The notes under the pieces were generated by a model. That model saw only the letters and a list, made by a program, of their open reading frames with translations, did no database searches and was not told where the DNA came from. Positions 24,470 through 33,501 of a stretch of 38,207 nt of DNA are shown one piece after another. The position numbers and the translations under genes were made by a program. Position 1 is the stretch's first letter. Every line of letters begins with the position of its first letter. The stretch covers positions 1-38,207 of the forward strand of contig DATLXK010000003.1 of NCBI GenBank assembly GCA_035575925.1, given 5' to 3'. This DNA comes from DASWTL01 sp035575925 (GTDB lineage Bacteria; Bacteroidota; Bacteroidia; Sphingobacteriales; Sphingobacteriaceae).

Positions 24470-26098
24470 TTAACGAACGTTATAGTCAGTTGCAATGGTG
24501 TCGGTCGAGCCGATGATAGAAAGTTTTTTCAGATCGTCCTTACCCCCAATGTATAGATTTGTAAAAAAATGCCGGTCTTCACCACTTAGTTGAAAGGAGA
24601 GGCCGTAAAAATCTTGCAGGCCATAATTTGAATTGGTAAAAGTATTTGCAAAATTAGTTCTTAATCCGGTTCTGATGGTTGATTTAGAATTGTTGTTATG
24701 TACAAACAAAGTTATGTTGCTTTGATTTGCAACAAGTTGTTCAAAATGTATAAACTGTTCGGTTTTGTATAAAAAACGTTCAGTAGCATACTGGCTATTA
24801 AAACGTTGCAGGGCAGTTAAGGAATTGGCTATGAAAATAACATTATCGGTTATAAAATAATAAGGCCGCCTGAAAGCTTGCAAAGGATCACCAAAATAAA
24901 AATAAAATAAATCAGTATAGTTCAATTGTCTTATTTCTCCAGCTGCAGTACTGCTTAAAGGCTCAAGTAAAAATTTGAGCTGACTTCCATTTTCAATCTT
25001 GATTGCAGCAAATTTTTCGCGGCTATCTAATTGAAAAGTGATAAATTCTTTTCCCCATAGGCTTTTAATATCACGTTCAGGATTTATACCATTTTCGTTG
25101 GCGATAGTCTGGATTTGTGCGGCAAGTTTATCAAGCTGTTTACGTTTTTTAAGGAGTTTTTTTAAATCAATGTTAAATTGCTGATAATTAGATAACCCAA
25201 AAAGCATATAATCAGATGTGTTTTCAGGAACAACTCGCATTAATGTATTTCTTACAGGATTTTGATGTAAAAATAGATTCAGATAATTGATTGAGACGCT
25301 ATCTGGTTTAGTTATACCGTTAAACATCAAAGCATCACTTTTAAAATTCATATTTAAAGTTGACACCCCTTTTACGTCTTTCAATAATGTAAAGTTTCCA
25401 CCTTCGCTATCTTTAAAATAATTAGCTAAGTATTTCTGAAGGGTTTCCAGATTTAAATACAGGTTAATCAGTGAATTATCATTTTTAATACCTTGATTAC
25501 TGATTTCTTCAATGAAACTCTCCCCAATTTTAACCTCCCGCTTGTTTAGTGTTTTTAGTAACAGTTTCTTCGAAAAACTTCCTAGTACAATGGATTTGTC
25601 AATAAAAATAAAAAATGGTTTATCCAGATCGGGTAATGTTATACTAAAAAATTGATTCTTGGTATTGTGAGTATTATCTGGAAGTATTTTAAATTTATGA
25701 GCAGCATCTTCTTGGAAATCAACTGCCTCCATGTTATTATTTAACATACTTATCCATAAAAAGGATACTGAATCCTGTTCTGTATGGAATGATAAAAATA
25801 GTTTTTGCTGATCAATAAGCTCTGCTACCTGAGGGTGATTAAGGAAAGCGGATTTTAAAGCGCGCAGTTCATTTTCTCTTACATTTCCGTTTATGCGATT
25901 AAACAACTGGTAATTATCAAATATCTCATAAAAACTATCGTCGTTTGTGAATTGCAGAATCAGTGCTGCATCCGCAGGAATATATCCCAAAACTTTGTTA
26001 CTGTTACGATCATCCCTGAATAAATTAGAAAAGTACAAGCCGGCTAAAGCTATAGCAGTGATTAATAAAAAGACAGTAAGTATAATAATCTTCTTCAT
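24470..26098 (-). CDS. Membrane-anchored protein of unknown function
   Basis: A 542-residue protein with one N-terminal hydrophobic segment (about 4-24, IIILTVFLLITAIALAGLYF) and a long exported remainder. The segment NKVLGYIPADAALILQFTND resembles the start of DUF3352-type proteins, but I cannot confirm that. The rest is an alternation of short beta and helical segments with no catalytic motif I recognise and no cysteine pairs. It is followed after 26 bases by the interrupted outer-membrane protein gene, so the two are probably cotranscribed and may cooperate in the envelope. The ATG at 26098 is preceded by a short gap to the divergent DUF423 gene. Confidence 0.7.
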   Translation of the reverse strand: MKKIIILTVFLLITAIALAGLYFSNLFRDDRNSNKVLGYIPADAALILQFTNDDSFYEIFDNYQLFNRINGNVRENELRALKSAFLNHPQVAELIDQQKLFLSFHTEQDSVSFLWISMLNNNMEAVDFQEDAAHKFKILPDNTHNTKNQFFSITLPDLDKPFFIFIDKSIVLGSFSKKLLLKTLNKREVKIGESFIEEISNQGIKNDNSLINLYLNLETLQKYLANYFKDSEGGNFTLLKDVKGVSTLNMNFKSDALMFNGITKPDSVSINYLNLFLHQNPVRNTLMRVVPENTSDYMLFGLSNYQQFNIDLKKLLKKRKQLDKLAAQIQTIANENGINPERDIKSLWGKEFITFQLDSREKFAAIKIENGSQLKFLLEPLSSTAAGEIRQLNYTDLFYFYFGDPLQAFRRPYYFITDNVIFIANSLTALQRFNSQYATERFLYKTEQFIHFEQLVANQSNITLFVHNNNSKSTIRTGLRTNFANTFTNSNYGLQDFYGLSFQLSGEDRHFFTNLYIGGKDDLKKLSIIGSTDTIATDYNVR

Positions 26099-26182
26099 CT
26101 GCCAGTGATATAAACAAGTTATATTTACACGAAGTTGAATTAAATAACCAGTTTGCTAATTTAGCCATTTTAAGGCCTTTTC

Positions 26183-26581
26183 ATGCAGAAAAAAATTATT
26201 CTAACCGCATCAGTATTTGGTATATTATCAGTTATTTTTGGCGCATTTGGAGCACATGCTTTAAAATCTTTTTTAAGTGACGTTAATCTGAACGTATGGC
26301 GCACTGCTGTAGATTATCAATTCTATCATACATTTGCTATTTTGTTTCTCTCAACGCTATTAACACATAAAAGTGTGCTGATAAATGCTGCATATTATTG
26401 CTTTACCTCCGGAATTGTTTTATTTTCAGGATCGCTGTATATTTTGTCTACAAGAGAAATACATCTTCTTAGCTGGACTTCTTTCATAGGTCCATTAACT
26501 CCTGTTGGAGGATTTTTATTTATTGCAGGATGGATTTGTTTATTCATTTCAGCATTAAAAAACAAATATGCTGGAGTTTAA
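26183..26581 (+). CDS. DUF423 family membrane protein
   Basis: A 132-residue inner-membrane protein with four hydrophobic segments. The N-terminal half contains the family signature FGAFGAHALKSFLS and AVDYQFYHTFAILFLS, and LTPVGGFLFIAGWICLF forms the last segment. The biochemical function of DUF423 (YwdK/YgdD-like) is unknown. Its 3' end overlaps the start of priA by 14 bases, implying translation coupling, a common arrangement for this small gene. Confidence 0.9.
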   Translation: MQKKIILTASVFGILSVIFGAFGAHALKSFLSDVNLNVWRTAVDYQFYHTFAILFLSTLLTHKSVLINAAYYCFTSGIVLFSGSLYILSTREIHLLSWTSFIGPLTPVGGFLFIAGWICLFISALKNKYAGV

Positions 26582-29051
26582 TGAAACTTTGTCGCCTGAA
26601 CGACAAACCCTGTTCATTGAGGTAATATTACCGCTTGCTATATCTAAAACGTACACATACAGGGTGCCTTATGAGTTAAATAGTTCGGTAAAAATAGGAA
26701 AACGGGTTGTTGTTCAGTTTGGTAAGAGTAAATTGTATACTGCAATTATCTACCAGGTTTCTCAAACTCCCCCTCAATTATACGATGCAAAATATATATT
26801 GGATATTCTGGATGAGGAGCCTATAGTTACGAAAGAGCAATTACAGCTATGGGCGTGGATGGCGGAATATTATTTATGCAGTATGGGCGAAGTGATGCAG
26901 GCCGCTTTACCTGCAGCATTGAAGCTGGCCAGCGAAACAAGAATCATATTAAGTCCTGATCATAGTTTTGATAAATCCTCCCTTTCTGATAAAGAATACC
27001 TGATTATTGATGCACTCGAAATACAATCTGAGCTTCGTGTTAGTGATATAAATAAATTACTTGGTCAAAAAACAGTTTTTCCTATACTCAAGGGGATGTT
27101 TGAAAAAGGCTTTATAAATATCCTGGAAGAAATTTCAGAGAAATACAAGCCACGAACAAAAGCCTTTATAAAGCTTTTTGATGACTTTAATTCATCAGAT
27201 AATTTAAAAGCGTTATTCGATATTTTAAACCGGGCACCTAAACAGCAAGATGCACTACTGGCCTATATTAAATTAAAAAAAAACCAGCCTGAAATAAGCA
27301 AAGCAGAACTTTTAGAACAGAGTGCATGCGGAGAGTCGGCATTAAAAGGACTTATCGATAAAAAGGTGTTTATCATTTATAATAAAGAGCTAAGTCGTTT
27401 ATCGACAGCGAACGAAGATGATCTGCAGGAGTTTAATTTAAGTGCCGAACAACAAAAAGCACTCGTTCAAATTGAAGAGCACTTTAAAACCAAAAGTGTA
27501 GTGCTTTTACATGGGATCACATCTTCAGGGAAGACCCAGTTGTATGTTCGCCATATTGAAAAAATTTTAGAAAAGGGGGGACAGGTTTTATACCTGTTGC
27601 CTGAAATTGCATTAACTACACAAATTATTGAACGGCTGCGTAAATACTTTGGCAATAAAATAGGTGTATATCATTCGAAATTTAATGACAATGAGCGTGC
27701 TGAGGTATGGAAAAAAGTTCTTACCGGAGATTATGATATCATTCTTGGCGCAAGGTCGTCTATATTTCTTCCATTTAATTCTTTAGGGCTTATTATCGTA
27801 GACGAGGAGCATGAAACATCGTTTAAGCAATTTGATCCTGCTCCCAGGTATCATGCACGTGATACAGCTATTTATTTAGCCAGAACTTTTGGAGCTAATG
27901 TTTTACTTGGTTCGGCAACTCCAAGTCTGGAGAGTTATTACAATACTAAAATTGGCAAATACGGGTTAGTAGAACTAAAAGAGCGGTTTGGAGGGGTAAA
28001 AATGCCTGAAATTAAAGTAGTTAGCATCACGGAAGAGACCAAAAAGCAAACTATGCAATCTCATTTTACCACGGTGTTAATTGATGAGATAAGAGCCGCA
28101 TTAATGCGTAAGGAGCAAATTATATTATTTCAGAATCGAAGAGGATATACTCCTTTTATATTGTGCGCAACCTGTGGATTTTCGCCTAAATGTATTAATT
28201 GTGATGTTAGTCTTACTTACCATAAAACCACCGGCAAACTACATTGTCATTATTGCGGGTACCGTAATGAGGTACTGCACGAATGTCCAGCATGCGGATC
28301 TGCACGAATAGAACAGAAAGGATTTGGTACGGAAAAGATTGAAGATGAACTTAAACTGATCTTTCCGGATATAAAAGTAGCGCGGATGGATCTAGATTCA
28401 ACACGTTCAAGAAACAGCTTCCAGCAGCTTATTAATGATTTTGAAGACAACAAAATTGATGTGATGGTAGGCACTCAGATGGTTGCAAAGGGTTTGGACT
28501 TCAGTAACGTAAGCACCATAGGAGTTATTAGTGCAGATAGCATGCTTAATTACCCTGATTTTAGAGCTTACGAACGCAGTTTTCAATTGTTGTTGCAGGT
28601 TGCAGGCAGGGCGGGGCGAAGAGATAAGCAGGGAAAGGTAATTCTACAGGCCTACGACATTAATAACCGTGTATTAAACCAGGTTATCAACCATGATTTT
28701 AACGGCCTTTTTTCCACTGAAATTACGGAGCGTAAGAGTTTTAATTACCCTCCATTTTTTAGATTAATTCAGCTGGATATTAAACATAAGGATGTAAACA
28801 GGTTAGAGGGTATCGTGCAGGACCTTGCTAAAATACTTAAAAAGCAATTTGGCGATCGTATTCTTGGACCAGAGACACCACTGGTAGGAAGGATCAGAAC
28901 CTACTATATCAAAACAATCTTAATTAAAGCAGAGAAGGAAGGTGTTTCTATAAATAAAATTAAAAATGCTTTATCAGGAATTTTAAGATCGTTTGAGTCA
29001 GATCCAATTAATAAAGGTGTTTATATACAGATTGATGTGGACCCTTATTGA
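26568..29051 (+). CDS. priA: Primosomal protein N' (replication restart helicase PriA)
   Basis: An 827-residue 3'-5' superfamily 2 helicase that recognises stalled forks and reloads the replicative helicase. The N-terminal 3'-DNA-binding domain (FIEVILPLAISKTYTYRVP) is present. Walker A is GITSSGKT at 316-323, Walker B is DEEH at 412-415, and the zinc module has all eight cysteines (533, 536, 542, 545, 560, 563, 573, 576). Motifs V and VI appear as VGTQMVAKGLDF and QVAGRAGRRDKQG. The length is slightly above E. coli PriA (732), as is usual in Bacteroidota. The start overlaps the DUF423 gene; the stop directly abuts the stop of the convergent beta-barrel gene at 29052. Confidence 0.97.
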   Translation: MLEFNETLSPERQTLFIEVILPLAISKTYTYRVPYELNSSVKIGKRVVVQFGKSKLYTAIIYQVSQTPPQLYDAKYILDILDEEPIVTKEQLQLWAWMAEYYLCSMGEVMQAALPAALKLASETRIILSPDHSFDKSSLSDKEYLIIDALEIQSELRVSDINKLLGQKTVFPILKGMFEKGFINILEEISEKYKPRTKAFIKLFDDFNSSDNLKALFDILNRAPKQQDALLAYIKLKKNQPEISKAELLEQSACGESALKGLIDKKVFIIYNKELSRLSTANEDDLQEFNLSAEQQKALVQIEEHFKTKSVVLLHGITSSGKTQLYVRHIEKILEKGGQVLYLLPEIALTTQIIERLRKYFGNKIGVYHSKFNDNERAEVWKKVLTGDYDIILGARSSIFLPFNSLGLIIVDEEHETSFKQFDPAPRYHARDTAIYLARTFGANVLLGSATPSLESYYNTKIGKYGLVELKERFGGVKMPEIKVVSITEETKKQTMQSHFTTVLIDEIRAALMRKEQIILFQNRRGYTPFILCATCGFSPKCINCDVSLTYHKTTGKLHCHYCGYRNEVLHECPACGSARIEQKGFGTEKIEDELKLIFPDIKVARMDLDSTRSRNSFQQLINDFEDNKIDVMVGTQMVAKGLDFSNVSTIGVISADSMLNYPDFRAYERSFQLLLQVAGRAGRRDKQGKVILQAYDINNRVLNQVINHDFNGLFSTEITERKSFNYPPFFRLIQLDIKHKDVNRLEGIVQDLAKILKKQFGDRILGPETPLVGRIRTYYIKTILIKAEKEGVSINKIKNALSGILRSFESDPINKGVYIQIDVDPY

Positions 29052-29801
29052 TTAATTATTTAATCCAAAATTATATTGAAGAGAAAACATTGCCAGAGGT
29101 TTAGTAAGAAAGTCCATGCGGTTTTTTGTTTGGACAGTCTTTGTCCGGTTTAAATCACTAAATGTTTTTTCCTGTCTTTCATGGCTATAAAATACATCAA
29201 AACCCAATTCTGAACTGATAGTTAAATGATCTATTAAATTGAATCTCAGTCCTGCAAGGGGACCCACTATAAAGCCGCTTTTTTCAGCAACAACATCATA
29301 CGGAGTTACCGTATAACTACTGCCGGCAGCTTTTGAACTGCCTTTAAATTTATTGTTTCTATAGCCTATTGAAGCTCCAAAATAAGGTTGAAGCCTGGTA
29401 TATAATATGCTTTTTTCAAATCCTGTTCTAAACTGATAATCACTCAATTTACCCTCCGTATCCTCACAATCATTACATTCGTTTTTAAAACGGATAGATT
29501 CTTTTATCAAGCTGCCAGAAAAACGATAACTTATCTGGTTGTCATTATATTTAAAAAGTAATCCGTTCAAGTAAGAAGTGTGCAGATCGCTACTATTTGT
29601 CTGATTTAAAATTTTAGGATATTGTTCAATTCCAAAACCTTTTAATGCGATAGTATAAGAGAAGCTATTTTGAATTTGTATATTTCCTTTTTTCTTGGGG
29701 AAAATAATATGATCCATATTAACGGTGTCTATACGTGTAACCTGCGATATTGCCTGAAATGCCACAAGAGCAAGAAACAGTGTAATAAAAGATTTTTTCA
29801 T
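29052..29801 (-). CDS. Outer-membrane beta-barrel protein of unknown function
   Basis: About 249 residues, with a signal peptide (MKKSFITLFLALVAFQAISQ) and a beta-barrel pattern: YLNGLLFKYNDNQISYRF, LQPYFGASIGYRN, GFIVGPLAGLRFNL and a C-terminal strand AMFSLQYNFGLN. It resembles small outer-membrane porin-like proteins of Bacteroidota. A CNDC pair (FKNECNDCEDTEG) lies in a loop. I prefer the ATG at 29801; another in-frame ATG at 29807 adds two residues. On the - strand a TAnnTTTG box (TACATTTG, 29819-29826) sits just upstream, giving a very short leader. It is divergent from pcm and convergent with priA without a gap. Confidence 0.75.
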   Translation of the reverse strand: MKKSFITLFLALVAFQAISQVTRIDTVNMDHIIFPKKKGNIQIQNSFSYTIALKGFGIEQYPKILNQTNSSDLHTSYLNGLLFKYNDNQISYRFSGSLIKESIRFKNECNDCEDTEGKLSDYQFRTGFEKSILYTRLQPYFGASIGYRNNKFKGSSKAAGSSYTVTPYDVVAEKSGFIVGPLAGLRFNLIDHLTISSELGFDVFYSHERQEKTFSDLNRTKTVQTKNRMDFLTKPLAMFSLQYNFGLNN

Positions 29802-29872
29802 GTGCATATTGATTGGCGCAAATGTAGAAAAAATTCGTAAAAGAACTGTTAATAGGGTTTGACAAGTTCAAA

Positions 29873-29904
29873 GTTGAATTAATATTAATTGTTTCCTATT
29901 TTTG
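29873..29904 (+). promoter_or_regulatory. Candidate Bacteroidota promoter for pcm
   Basis: GTTG at 29873-29876 (one base off TTTG), a 20-base spacer and TATTTTTG at 29897-29904. Only eight bases separate the -7 box from the pcm ATG at 29913, so transcription would start at or next to the start codon. Confidence 0.4.
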
Positions 29905-29912
29905 ATTTGCAA

Positions 29913-30569
29913 ATGGCCTTTAAGTATATTGATAATTACCGGGAGAAGGGTGGGAGGAAAAAACTCGTAGAAATTTTAAAGGAAAAAGGTATAGATGATA
30001 ATCGTGTACTGCAGGCAATAAGTAAAGTGCCACGGCATTATTTCTTTGACGAAACGTTCTGGAACCAGGCTTATAAAGATATTGCTTTTCCAATTGGTGA
30101 AGGGCAAACCATATCTCAGCCTTACACTGTAGCCTACCAAACCCAGCTTTTACATATAACATCCGGAGAAAAAGTATTGGAAATAGGAACCGGATCTGGA
30201 TATCAAACTTGTATTTTACATGAGCTTGGTGCAATAGTGTATACGATAGAGCGGCAGGAAAAGCTTTATGAACGAGCTAAGACATTCTTATCCAGGATGG
30301 GATATGATTGTAAACACTTTTTAGGTGACGGGTCAAAGGGTATTCCTAAATATGCGCCTTATGATAAAATAATTGTTACTGCAGGGGCTCCTCTAGTTCC
30401 GGAAGTGCTTTTAAAACAATTAAAAATAGGTGGTTTGATTGTTATACCAGTAGGAAATGAACATTTACAGAAAATGGTAACTGTATTACGGGTAAGTGAA
30501 AATGATTATGAAAAAATAGAACTTGATACTTTTCGGTTTGTGCCGCTGGTAGGCGATCAGGCCTGGTAG
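29913..30569 (+). CDS. pcm: Protein-L-isoaspartate O-methyltransferase
   Basis: A 218-residue cytoplasmic enzyme that methylates isoaspartyl residues in damaged proteins with S-adenosylmethionine to start their repair. Family motifs are clear: IGEGQTISQPYTVAYQTQLL, the SAM-binding VLEIGTGSGYQT, the acidic end of strand 2 in YTIERQEKL, LGDGSKG and YDKIIVTAGAP. The C-terminus RFVPLVGDQAW is typical. I chose the ATG at 29913 (MAFKYIDNYREKGG); the TTG eight codons upstream overlaps the candidate -7 promoter box. It converges on smpB with a 56-base spacer that has no hairpin. Confidence 0.94.
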   Translation: MAFKYIDNYREKGGRKKLVEILKEKGIDDNRVLQAISKVPRHYFFDETFWNQAYKDIAFPIGEGQTISQPYTVAYQTQLLHITSGEKVLEIGTGSGYQTCILHELGAIVYTIERQEKLYERAKTFLSRMGYDCKHFLGDGSKGIPKYAPYDKIIVTAGAPLVPEVLLKQLKIGGLIVIPVGNEHLQKMVTVLRVSENDYEKIELDTFRFVPLVGDQAW

Positions 30570-30625
30570 GTTTGTGTAAGTTACAAGTTGTACTTTGTGA
30601 GTTATAATTTGAGTAAGCCTCTAAA

Positions 30626-31075
30626 CTATCTTTTAAGTGCCCTGTCCATTTCAATTTGCGAATCACGTTCTTTTAAAGTGTCCCGTTTATCATAAATCTT
30701 TTTACCTTGAGCAAGCCCAATTTTAAGTTTTGCAAAACCCCGCTCACTAATAAAAAGATGGAGTGGGATAATGGTATACCCTTTTTCCTCACCTTTTTCC
30801 CTTAATTTTTTTAATTCTTTTTTATTAAGTAGCAGAATACGGTCGCGTTTTGACTCATGATTATAAAATGAACCATGAGAATATTCTGCGATATGCATGT
30901 TACGGATATATAACTGGTTAGCAATAAATGTGCAGAAGGCATCATTTATATTTACTTTTCCCTCCCTGATCGATTTTATTTCTGTGCCCAAAAGTTTAAT
31001 GCCTGATGTATACTCTTCCAGTATATGATACTCAAAATAGGCCTTTTTATTTTTAATATGAAGCTCACTTGCCAT
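30626..31075 (-). CDS. smpB: SsrA-binding protein
   Basis: A 149-residue RNA-binding protein that delivers tmRNA to stalled ribosomes for trans-translation. The OB-fold region reads KNKKAYFEYHILEEYTSGIKLLGTEIKSIREGKVNINDAFC, followed by NMHIAEYSHGSFYNHESKRDRILLLNKKEL, both diagnostic, and the basic C-terminal tail is KKIYDKRDTLKERDSQIEMDRALKR, which enters the decoding centre. Length is normal. The tmRNA gene itself is not in the window. It is divergent from the TonB receptor at 31209. Confidence 0.96.
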   Translation of the reverse strand: MASELHIKNKKAYFEYHILEEYTSGIKLLGTEIKSIREGKVNINDAFCTFIANQLYIRNMHIAEYSHGSFYNHESKRDRILLLNKKELKKLREKGEEKGYTIIPLHLFISERGFAKLKIGLAQGKKIYDKRDTLKERDSQIEMDRALKR

Positions 31076-31162
31076 TCGGGCTAATATCTGAAAGATTAAT
31101 GAGAACGATTTATATTTTATCGATTATATCAAACTATTAAAAATAAAATCCGTTATATATTT

Positions 31163-31190
31163 TTTAGATTAATCTAAATTGTTAATTTTG
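31163..31190 (+). promoter_or_regulatory. DtxR/MntR-like operator and -7 box of the TonB receptor operon
   Basis: A perfect 16-bp palindrome, TTTAGATTAATCTAAA, occupies 31163-31178, four bases ahead of a TAATTTTG -7 box at 31183-31190. It therefore lies in the spacer between the promoter elements, where a bound repressor would block RNA polymerase. A related sequence occupies the same kind of position in front of mntR (37403-37418). Palindromes beginning TTTAG and ending CTAAA resemble operators of the DtxR family; assignment to the local regulator is inference. Confidence 0.6.
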
Positions 31191-31208
31191 TTCATCTAAT
31201 TTTTAATC

Positions 31209-33500
31209 ATGAAATATAACTTTTACTTTTTAGGCTTGTTAATATTTGCATTTAACACAGTTACAGCACAAAATAATTCCATTAGCGGTACAATAAGATC
31301 AGAAGAAGGGCCATTACCATTTGCCAGTATTTCCGTACAAAAATCTTCATTGGGCGCATCAACAGATACTTCAGGCAACTTTAAAATCAAAAATATACCC
31401 TCGGGGCAATATACAATTAAGGCATCAGCAATAGGGTATAAGCCTGCATTCAAGTCCGTTAATCTGGCTGATAGTCAATCCGTTAATCTGGATTTTATTC
31501 TAATATCCAGTGCCAGTGCTCTTGGTGAAGTTGTAATTAGCGGAACACTTAAGGAAGTGAGCCGATTGGATAGCCCGGTGCCTGTGGAAGTATATACCCC
31601 GGCATTTTTTAGAAAAAATCCGACACCATCTATTTTTGATGCCCTGCAAAATATTAACGGGGTTAGGCCGCAGCTTAATTGTAACGTGTGTAATACAGGA
31701 GATATACACATCAATGGGTTAGAAGGGCCGTATACTATGATTCTGATTGACGGAATGCCAATAGTTAGCGGGTTGTCTTCGGTTTACGGCCTTTCAGGCA
31801 TTCCTAATGCTTTAATTGAACGTGTAGAAATAGTAAAAGGGCCCGCATCCTCGCTTTACGGATCAGAAGCTGTAGGGGGGTTGATTAATATAATTACAAA
31901 AAAGCCTCAAAATGCTCCTCTGTTCACTGGAGATGTTTTTGCAACATCCTGGCAAGAGGTAAATACCGACCTTGGTTTTAAATTCAATGCAGGTAAAAAA
32001 GCAACAGTACTTACGGGTGTTAATTATTTTAAATATGGAAACCGAATAGATAATAATAAGGATAATTTTACTGATGTAACCCAGCAGGACAGGATTTCGG
32101 TGTTTCAGAAATGGAATTTTGCAAGACAAGAGAATCGGGTGTTTTCTATTGCAGGGCGTTATAATTATGAGGATCGGTGGGGTGGCGATATATCCTGGAA
32201 CAAATCATTTCGTGGCGGAAGCGAGCGCTATGCAGAGAGTATATATACTAAAAGATGGGAATTAATAGGAAATTATCAGCTTCCTGTAAAAGAAAAAATG
32301 ATGCTGGCGTTCTCCATTAATGATCATGACCAGAATTCAGTATATGGAAATACTATATACATGGCAAAACAAAAGATAGCTTTTTCTCAGCTTACATGGG
32401 ATAAAAAGATCAATAAGCATGACTTGTTGGCTGGTGGGGCTTTACGCTATTCTTTTTATGATGATAACACCCCGGCAACTGCATCAGCAAGCGGTTCAGT
32501 AAACACCCCGGACCTGATTTATCTCCCCGGTATTTTTATACAGGATGAAATTACATTAACAGATAAACATAAATTGTTATTAGGGTTCAGATATGATTAT
32601 AACTCCATACATGGAAATATATTAACTCCAAGGTTAGCTTATAAGTGGACTATAAATGATAAAAATACGATCAGGCTAAATGCCGGAACCGGCTTTAGAG
32701 TAGTAAGCTTATTTACCGAGGAACATGCGGCACTTACTGGTGCACGTGACGTTGTAATTGCTGAAAGATTGCAGCCCGAAAAGAGTTATAATGCTAACCT
32801 TAACTATATAAAAAAAGTATTTCTAACTAACGGCGGTATTGTAGGGTTAGATGCATCTGCATGGTATACCCGTTTTAATAACCAGATCATCCCGGATTAT
32901 GAAACCGATCCAAACAAAATTATATATAGTAATTTATCGGGTTTTGCAATATCCCGGGGATTAAGCGCTAATCTGGACATAGCGTTACCTGGCGGTTTAA
33001 AAGTTCTTGCAGGTGGATCTTTATTGGATGTGTTTTCGAAAAACAAGATTGAGAATGATAAAAAACGTCAGTTACTTACAGAAAAATGGACCGGCACGTG
33101 GTCAGTTTCGTATCAGGTTAAAAAACTAAATCTGGGAATAGATTATACCGGGAATATTTACGGCCCCATGCGGTTACCCAGGTTAGGAGAAACCGACCCG
33201 CGAAGTGAATTTTCACCAGTTTGGAGTTTGCAAAATGTTCAGTTAACTTTTAATGGAAATAAGAAGTACGAAATTTATGCCGGAGTTAAAAACCTGCTAA
33301 ACTGGACACCGGGCAGGAGAGATCCTTTTTTGATAGCAAGAAGTCATGATCCGTTTGATAAAAATGTACAGTTTGATGCTAGCGGTAATGTTGTAGCAAC
33401 CGTTGATAACCCTTATGCACTTACATTTGATCCGAGTTTTGTTTATGCACCTAACCAGGGCATACGTGGGTTTTTAGGTGTTAGAATGAATATTAAATAA
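31209..33500 (+). CDS. TonB-dependent receptor with CxxC plug motif, predicted metal importer
   Basis: A 763-residue outer-membrane receptor. Signal peptide about 1-20; carboxypeptidase-regulatory domain about 22-100; plug about 105-235, with the TonB-box-proximal GEVVISGTLKEV, a C158-x-x-C161 pair in LNCNVCNTGDIHINGLEG, and the conserved MILIDGMPI, VEIVKGPASSLYGSEAVGGLINIITK; then a 22-strand-type barrel ending in GFLGVRMNIK. The plug is of the ferric-siderophore/cobalamin receptor type. A DtxR-like palindrome in the promoter and the thioredoxin-like gene one base downstream suggest metal-responsive expression, and I predict manganese, iron or a metal complex as ligand (inference). The CxxC is unusual for a plug but the surrounding block is compact and appears intact. 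Confidence 0.88.
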   Translation: MKYNFYFLGLLIFAFNTVTAQNNSISGTIRSEEGPLPFASISVQKSSLGASTDTSGNFKIKNIPSGQYTIKASAIGYKPAFKSVNLADSQSVNLDFILISSASALGEVVISGTLKEVSRLDSPVPVEVYTPAFFRKNPTPSIFDALQNINGVRPQLNCNVCNTGDIHINGLEGPYTMILIDGMPIVSGLSSVYGLSGIPNALIERVEIVKGPASSLYGSEAVGGLINIITKKPQNAPLFTGDVFATSWQEVNTDLGFKFNAGKKATVLTGVNYFKYGNRIDNNKDNFTDVTQQDRISVFQKWNFARQENRVFSIAGRYNYEDRWGGDISWNKSFRGGSERYAESIYTKRWELIGNYQLPVKEKMMLAFSINDHDQNSVYGNTIYMAKQKIAFSQLTWDKKINKHDLLAGGALRYSFYDDNTPATASASGSVNTPDLIYLPGIFIQDEITLTDKHKLLLGFRYDYNSIHGNILTPRLAYKWTINDKNTIRLNAGTGFRVVSLFTEEHAALTGARDVVIAERLQPEKSYNANLNYIKKVFLTNGGIVGLDASAWYTRFNNQIIPDYETDPNKIIYSNLSGFAISRGLSANLDIALPGGLKVLAGGSLLDVFSKNKIENDKKRQLLTEKWTGTWSVSYQVKKLNLGIDYTGNIYGPMRLPRLGETDPRSEFSPVWSLQNVQLTFNGNKKYEIYAGVKNLLNWTPGRRDPFLIARSHDPFDKNVQFDASGNVVATVDNPYALTFDPSFVYAPNQGIRGFLGVRMNIK

Positions 33501-33501
33501 T

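Noticed and set aside
30570..30625. A tandem AAGTT-type repeat between pcm and smpB
   Set aside because: Units such as AAGTTAC, AAGTTGT and GAGTTAT are too divergent and few to call a repeat, and no hairpin is formed.
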